Shown here piece by piece: positions 4,236 to 5,407 of a stretch of 5,407 nt of DNA (positions are counted from its first letter, which is position 1; every line of letters starts with the position of its first letter). The DNA is from Chloroflexota bacterium (GTDB taxonomy: Bacteria > Chloroflexota > Limnocylindria > QHBO01), in NCBI GenBank assembly GCA_005879815.1, contig VBKA01000098.1:1-5407 (forward strand). The letters run 5' to 3'. The notes under the pieces are model-generated. The model did not search any database, was not told the DNA's origin, and saw nothing but the letters and a program-made list of their open reading frames with translations. The translations under genes were made by a program, and so were the position numbers.

Positions 4236-5407
4236 ATGTCGTTACGCCGCGTGGCGCTGGTGGCCCTGGTGGGGATCATCGGTACCGCTTGCTCCTCCGC
4301 CTCGCCGACGCCCAGGGGCAGCCGGCCCGCCAATCCCGGCGCCGCGACGGCCTCACCAACTGCCACCGCCAGCGCCGTAAAGACCCCTGCCCAGCCCACC
4401 GTCGAGCCGACGGCGACTCCACCCCCGGTGGGAGGCGTCTACGCCGCGACCGTCAACGGCCGGATCGACCCGCGCATCGCCAACCTTCCGCCGCGGGTCT
4501 ACGTCCCGAACGAGAACTCGGGCGACGTTACGGTCATCGATCCCAAGACCCTCAAGATCATCGGCCGCTTCAAGGTCTCCCTCAGCCCGGAGCACATCAC
4601 GCCGGACTGGGATCTCTCGCGGCTGTACGTCAACAACATGGGCGGCTCGAAGCTGACCGTCGTCGACCAGAACACCGCGAAGCCAGTTGGGGACATCAAC
4701 GTCCCCTATCCGTACAACCTGTACTTCACCCTGGACGGCTCCAAGGCCATCGTCGTCGACGACTTCATGACCGCCACGTACATCGGCAACAACGGGCTCG
4801 CCTTCTATGACCGCAAGACCTGGAAGCTCCTCAAGTTCCTGAAGATTCCCTTCACCGGCGTCGACCACATGGACATGTCTGCGGACGGCACCTTCCTGCT
4901 GGCGAGCTGCGAGACCTCGGGAATGGCGGTGAAGGTCGACACCCGCACCATGACGATCACCGGGTCCGTCCGCGTGGGTGGGCTGCCGCTCGACGTCCGC
5001 CTGTCACCGGACGGCAAGTTCTTCTTCATCGCCAACCAGGGCCTGAGCGGCGTGAATGTCGTCGATGCCAAAACACTCAAGGTCGTGCGCTTCATCCATA
5101 CCGGTACCGGCGCTCACGGCCTGGGAATCAGCCGGGACGCCACCAAGCTCTACGTCACCAACCGCATCGCGGGGACCATCTCGGTCATCGACTTCGCCAC
5201 ACAGAAGGTCATCGCCACCTGGAAGGCCGGCGCGTCGCCGGACATGATCGCCTTCTCGGCGGATGGCTCCCAGATGTGGGTCTCGAACCGGTACAACGGC
5301 ACCGTGGACGTGTTCGATCCTGAAACCGCCAGGATCATCAAGACCATCGCCACCGGCGCCAACCCTCACGGACTCATGTATTGGCCTCAGCCCGGCCGAT
5401 ACAGCCT
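4236..5407 (+). CDS. YncE-type seven-bladed beta-propeller lipoprotein, 3' end cut
   Basis: An uninterrupted frame of 390 codons runs off the right edge. The N-terminus is a lipoprotein signal: MSLRRVALVALVGIIGTAC, with basic residues, a hydrophobic core and Cys19 as the probable lipidated residue (GTAC is an acceptable though not ideal lipobox). A low-complexity linker rich in Thr, Pro, Ala and Ser (20-66) would hold the domain away from the membrane. From about 87 there are seven YVTN/YncE-like blades, each a Y-V-x-N-like strand, a V-x-V-[IV]-D strand and a K-V-I-x-x-[IF] strand: RVYVPNENSGDVTVID (87-102), RLYVNNM (129-135), KAIVVDD (170-176), FLLASCE (220-226), FFFIANQGLSGVNVVD (262-277), KLYVTNRIAGTISVID (304-319) and QMWVSNRYNGTVDVFD (346-361). 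All seven are present, so only a short tail after GLMYWPQPGRYS is probably missing. It is extracytoplasmic; such propellers bind ligands or partners, and no enzymatic role is visible. It has no Shine-Dalgarno and is separated from the VOC gene by the hairpin. Confidence 0.92.
   Translation, partial: MSLRRVALVALVGIIGTACSSASPTPRGSRPANPGAATASPTATASAVKTPAQPTVEPTATPPPVGGVYAATVNGRIDPRIANLPPRVYVPNENSGDVTVIDPKTLKIIGRFKVSLSPEHITPDWDLSRLYVNNMGGSKLTVVDQNTAKPVGDINVPYPYNLYFTLDGSKAIVVDDFMTATYIGNNGLAFYDRKTWKLLKFLKIPFTGVDHMDMSADGTFLLASCETSGMAVKVDTRTMTITGSVRVGGLPLDVRLSPDGKFFFIANQGLSGVNVVDAKTLKVVRFIHTGTGAHGLGISRDATKLYVTNRIAGTISVIDFATQKVIATWKAGASPDMIAFSADGSQMWVSNRYNGTVDVFDPETARIIKTIATGANPHGLMYWPQPGRYS

Noticed and set aside
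4289..4810. Plus-strand frame of 173 codons inside the lipoprotein gene, and minus-strand frames at 4353-4868 and 5004-5369
   Set aside because: They overlap a continuous 390-codon frame with a lipoprotein signal and seven regular propeller blades. The alternatives show no domain pattern.

Overview
The window is G+C-rich, gene-dense bacterial DNA. It carries a probable F420-dependent (deazaflavin) oxidoreductase, an alpha/beta-hydrolase-fold/LuxR fusion regulator, a beta-propeller lipoprotein with a Thr/Pro/Ala-rich linker, and several possible leaderless starts. This combination suggests a Chloroflexota (Limnocylindria/Ellin6529-like) or Actinomycetota soil or freshwater bacterium. That assignment is inferred from gene content; there is no rRNA or other phylogenetic marker here.

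Layout, left to right. (1) 1-591, plus: the 3' part of a gene open at the left edge, unassigned and possibly the cytoplasmic tail of an ion-channel-type protein. (2) 634-1521, minus: an alpha/beta hydrolase with an intact Ser-Asp-His triad, convergent with gene 1. (3) 1668-2090, plus: an NTF2/SnoaL-like small protein, divergent from the hydrolase across 146 bp. (4) 2104-2517, minus: a nitroreductase-family deazaflavin-dependent oxidoreductase, convergent with gene 3 at 13 bp. (5) 2596-3636, minus: an alpha/beta-hydrolase-fold domain fused to a C-terminal LuxR helix-turn-helix, upstream of and co-directional with gene 4. (6) 3787-4125, plus: a small VOC (glyoxalase-fold) protein with a very strong ribosome binding site, divergent from gene 5 across 150 bp and followed by a perfect 13-bp hairpin. 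(7) 4236-5407, plus: a YncE-type seven-bladed beta-propeller lipoprotein running off the right edge.

The most interesting unit is genes 4-6. The fusion regulator has lost all three positions of the hydrolase triad (Ser to Tyr, Asp to Glu, His to Ala) while keeping a textbook DNA-binding domain, so it looks like a hydrolase fold turned into a ligand sensor. The divergent intergenic region beside it holds three direct copies of GATGCGC, plus a small palindrome just before the VOC ribosome binding site; both are candidate operators. A working model is a small-molecule-responsive regulator controlling itself, an F420-dependent reductase and a VOC protein. This is inference.

A second theme is initiation. 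Three of the six visible starts have a TANNNT hexamer ending 6-8 nt before the start codon, the arrangement expected for leaderless transcripts, while two others have strong Shine-Dalgarno sequences. No tRNA, rRNA, CRISPR array, insertion sequence or att site was seen, and no gene-free stretch exceeds 150 bp.
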